NCBI GenBank assembly: GCA_002440625.1
Contig: DJUV01000122.1
Location: 1-26,097 of the forward strand
From: Rhodobacteraceae bacterium UBA6273
GTDB lineage: Bacteria; Pseudomonadota; Alphaproteobacteria; Rhodobacterales; Rhodobacteraceae
DNA length: 26,097 nt
Reading direction: 5' to 3'
Under the pieces are notes generated by a model. The model saw only the letters and a list, made by a program, of their open reading frames with translations. It was not told the DNA's origin and searched no databases. Of this stretch, positions 24,073-26,097 are shown piece by piece. Within the stretch, counting starts at the first letter, position 1. Each line of letters begins with the position of its first letter. A program made the position numbers and the translations under genes.

Positions 24073-24214
24073 AACGCCAATCCGCGAAAATATCGCTGAT
24101 TAGCGCTGCTTGCGAGAACCGATGCCGCAATTTTGCCTTGGTCTGAGCCGCGATATCAAGGAATGAAGCGGCCGAAACCGGCGCAGCTCATCCAAATTTG
24201 CGGGACGCGCAGCG

Positions 24215-24625
24215 ATGCAGAACTTTCGAACCTTGATGTCTTTCCTGCGTCGCAAGGCGCGCGACGAAAGCGGGGCTGCCACGATCGAGGCAATCCTCTG
24301 GTTGCCGATGTTCTTCTATATTCTCGCCCTGTCGGTCGATGTGACCATGGTCTTCCACAGCTACAGCCGCATCATCCGCGCGGTTGAGGACGTGAACCGT
24401 GGCCTTTCCGTCGGGCGGATCAAGACCATCGACGAAGGCAAGCAGCGGATTGCCGCCGCGCTGTCCAACTACAAGGGCGTCCAGTCCGACATCAAGATTA
24501 CCAACGACAACGTCATCGTCACCAACGTCTCGGTTCCTGTCACCAGCCTCGCCTTCCTCGGCGCGGTCCGGCCGATGATGGACAAGAACGTCATGGTGAC
24601 GACGCAGCAGTACAGGGAGAACTGA
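24215..24625 (+). CDS. TadE-like pilus assembly protein
   Basis: This 136-residue protein has the TadE/TadG-type N-terminus: a short basic leader, DESGAATIEAIL (17-28), and one hydrophobic helix (about 26-48). Gly20 followed by Glu at +5 (Glu25) fits the prepilin-peptidase site of TadE pseudopilins. The rest is a small extracytoplasmic domain. TadE proteins are minor components of Flp/Tad pili involved in surface attachment. The ATG at 24215 is used; a second ATG at 24236 would shorten the leader and neither has a strong ribosome-binding site. It is two bases from the TadG-like gene and preceded by the phased repeat array. No other tad genes are in the window. Confidence 0.85.
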   Translation: MQNFRTLMSFLRRKARDESGAATIEAILWLPMFFYILALSVDVTMVFHSYSRIIRAVEDVNRGLSVGRIKTIDEGKQRIAAALSNYKGVQSDIKITNDNVIVTNVSVPVTSLAFLGAVRPMMDKNVMVTTQQYREN

Positions 24626-24627
24626 AG

Positions 24628-25968
24628 ATGGCCTGCCAGCGCATCAGAGAGTTCAGCCGGGATAGCGAAGGCGCGATGGGCGTCTGGGGCCTGATCCTGT
24701 TCTTCACCATCTGCGTCATCGTCGGCCTGTCGATGGACGTGTCCAACGCCTTCAAGGTGCGCAGCGAAATGCAGGTTGCGGCTGATGCGGCCGCGCATGC
24801 CGCGCTCGTCACGCGCGTCAAGTTCGGCCGGGAACAGGCGATCCAGAAAGCGCTCGCCGTCGCCAACACCAACCTGAGCACCCAAAAGGGGTCGACGGGC
24901 GCCATCAAGGCCTCCGACATCGTCTTCGGCAAATGGGATAAGGACAAGAAGGTGTTCACACCCGACCCGAACTCGATCTCGGCGGTCATGGTCAACGCCC
25001 GGCGCAACAGCAGCCGCGCCAACGGGGTCGAGACCTTCCTGCTCAGCTCGGTCGGCCTGAAGTCCTGGGACGTGTCAACCAACTCGGTGATGGAAACCTA
25101 CCGCCCCGGCTGCCTGACTGAAGGCTTCGTGGCCGAGAATATGGTTGATATCCAGAGCAACAACGGCTTCGAAGCCGGCTTTTGCATCCATTCGAACGGC
25201 ACCATCTCGATCAACCAGAACAACACCTTCGACGCTGGCACGATCGTTTCGTTGCCCGATACCGACAACCTGCAAATCGCTGCCTCGGGCTTCGTCAAGA
25301 ATAACGGCCTCCTGGAGGCGCTGCGCGAATCCTTCTACAAGATCCGCGTTCTCAATCGCATCACCGACATCATCACGGCGCTGAAAGCCGGCGATCTGAA
25401 CACGCTCAAGCAGATGAAGGCGGCGGATCCCGGCTCGGCGATGAACTATATTACGGCAGGCGCACCGATCTCCGTCAACACCTGCAACCTGACGATGAGC
25501 AACCTTACCCAGGGGCGCATCCATATCGTCTACTGCGGCAGCACGCTAAAGCCCTCGGGCGCCTTCGCCAAGGTCGCCATCGTGACATCGGCGCCGGTCC
25601 AGTTCTCCAGCGGCACCAGCTTCGAAGATGCGGTCATCGCGACTTCAAGCACCGATGCCCAGTCGTTCAAGGGGCCGTCTGGCCAGAACAACAAGATCAC
25701 CTTCGGCGCGAACGACGGCTGCACGGAGGGCGGCGGCGTGCAGCTTGTGACCCTTGGCGGAGCGAAGTTCGCCGCCGGGCTGAACATGTACGGCTCGCAA
25801 ATCCTGGCCGCCCAGACGATCAACTTTGCCGCCAATGCCGACGGGGTCGAGGGCGTGTCGCTGGTTTCGGCTGATACTGTATCGGGCACGTCGAACATGA
25901 AGATGGGCTATTGCGGCAAGGGCATGGACGCCAACTTCGAGGTCGACTACTACCGGCTCGCCTACTGA
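24628..25968 (+). CDS. TadG-like pilus assembly protein
   Basis: This 446-residue protein begins with the TadG-type segment EGAMGVWGLILFFTICVIVG (14-33), a membrane helix, followed by MDVSNAFKVRSEMQVAADAAAHAAL, the conserved Flp/Tad N-terminal domain. The long C-terminal part is rich in Asn, Ser, Thr, Gly and Val with repeated short strands, suggesting a beta-rich extracytoplasmic domain; several Cys residues there could form disulfides. No von Willebrand A domain motif (DxSxS) is evident, although many TadG proteins have one. There is no Glu at +5 after Gly15, so it is probably not cleaved by the prepilin peptidase. It starts two bases after the TadE-like stop with GGGAGA upstream, and a strong terminator follows. 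Confidence 0.83.
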   Translation: MACQRIREFSRDSEGAMGVWGLILFFTICVIVGLSMDVSNAFKVRSEMQVAADAAAHAALVTRVKFGREQAIQKALAVANTNLSTQKGSTGAIKASDIVFGKWDKDKKVFTPDPNSISAVMVNARRNSSRANGVETFLLSSVGLKSWDVSTNSVMETYRPGCLTEGFVAENMVDIQSNNGFEAGFCIHSNGTISINQNNTFDAGTIVSLPDTDNLQIAASGFVKNNGLLEALRESFYKIRVLNRITDIITALKAGDLNTLKQMKAADPGSAMNYITAGAPISVNTCNLTMSNLTQGRIHIVYCGSTLKPSGAFAKVAIVTSAPVQFSSGTSFEDAVIATSSTDAQSFKGPSGQNNKITFGANDGCTEGGGVQLVTLGGAKFAAGLNMYGSQILAAQTINFAANADGVEGVSLVSADTVSGTSNMKMGYCGKGMDANFEVDYYRLAY

Positions 25969-25990
25969 CGAAGGCGGAAGCCGCAAAAAG

Positions 25991-26017
25991 AAGCCCCGGT
26001 TCGCGCCGGGGCTTTTT
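25991..26017 (+). terminator. Intrinsic terminator after the TadG-like gene
   Basis: AAGCCCCGG (25991-25999) pairs perfectly with CCGGGGCTT (26006-26014) around the loop TTCGCG, followed by T residues through 26017. An A-rich run on the left (25985-25989) lets it work for the opposite strand too, which fits the probable convergent gene at the window end. Confidence 0.92.
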
Positions 26018-26020
26018 CAT

Positions 26021-26097
26021 TCATGCCGTCGCCGCCTTCCGCGCCGTGATCTTCGCCTTCATGTGCAGGGCGGCAATGGCATAGCCGCCGCCGCCGC
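26021..26097 (-). CDS. Probable C-terminus of a convergent gene (truncated)
   Basis: On the minus strand the last 77 bases are open and end in TGA at 26021-26023. The 24 readable residues end in ALHMKAKITARKAATA, with the G/C-ending codons typical of this genome. The stop falls right after a bidirectional terminator, as expected for a gene converging on the TadG-like gene. The product cannot be identified from this fragment. Confidence 0.5.
   Translation of the reverse strand, partial: GGGGYAIAALHMKAKITARKAATA

Larger units (their letters stand above)
23893..24214. other. Intergenic region with hairpin and phased direct repeats
   Basis: This 322-base gap separates glutamate dehydrogenase from the TadE-like gene. 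I see no gene in it. It holds a 9-base perfect hairpin at 23929-23953, four GATGAACGG repeats at 24021-24072, a small dyad CGCT-GATT-AGCG at 24094-24105, and then about 110 bases before the TadE start. It is more AT-rich than its neighbours in its second half, as expected for a promoter, but no confident -35/-10 pair can be named. Confidence 0.7.

Noticed and set aside
26085..26097. CCG triplet run at the window edge as a repeat
   Set aside because: A few GCC/GGC codons in a probable Gly-rich coding end are enough to explain it.

Overview
The window reads as a chromosomal segment of a GC-rich alphaproteobacterium, most likely Rhodobacteraceae. The grounds are strong G/C third-position codon use, a heme-copper quinol oxidase operon ending in SURF1, tightly overlapping ATGA/TTGA operon joints, and a pair of TadE/TadG-like genes. 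I see no tRNA, rRNA, insertion sequence, prophage or CRISPR array.

Layout. (1) 2-3378, plus strand: 3' part of a cytochrome bo3/ba3 quinol oxidase operon (subunits I, III, IV) followed by a SURF1 assembly factor. (2) 3387-11119, minus strand: one operon transcribed in the order RpiR regulator, solute-binding protein, two permeases, two ATPases of a peptide ABC importer, then an MlrC-like M81 metallopeptidase. (3) 11263-13130, plus strand, divergent from the RpiR gene: an N-acylamino acid racemase-like enolase-superfamily enzyme and a GNAT acyltransferase. The 143-base gap between the two units carries overlapping palindromes and a back-to-back promoter candidate. (4) 13145-17972, minus strand: a 1102-residue SAM domain-class III cyclase-ATPase-TPR protein followed by a flavin amine oxidase-like protein. 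(5) 18239-22266, minus strand: a trans-4-hydroxy-L-proline catabolic cluster (GntR/FCD regulator, deaminase, D-hydroxyproline dehydrogenase, epimerase) with a perfect TTGTCGACAA palindrome before the structural genes. (6) 22450-23892, plus strand: a glutamate dehydrogenase behind a terminator-like leader hairpin. (7) 23893-24214: a 322-base gap with four GATGAACGG direct repeats spaced 11, 21 and 11 bases. (8) 24215-25968, plus strand: TadE-like and TadG-like pilus genes ending in a strong terminator. The last 77 bases probably hold the 3' end of a convergent gene.

How the genes may work together (inference). Regions 2 and 3 could form a peptide-scavenging module: import, hydrolysis by the M81 peptidase, then N-acylation and racemisation of D-amino acids, controlled by RpiR. 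Region 5 converts hydroxyproline to alpha-ketoglutarate semialdehyde and ammonia, and the neighbouring glutamate dehydrogenase handles alpha-ketoglutarate and ammonia. The semialdehyde dehydrogenase and a dedicated hydroxyproline transporter are not in the window. The two best candidates for something undescribed are the helically phased repeat array before the Tad-like genes and the divergent peptide/D-amino-acid module.
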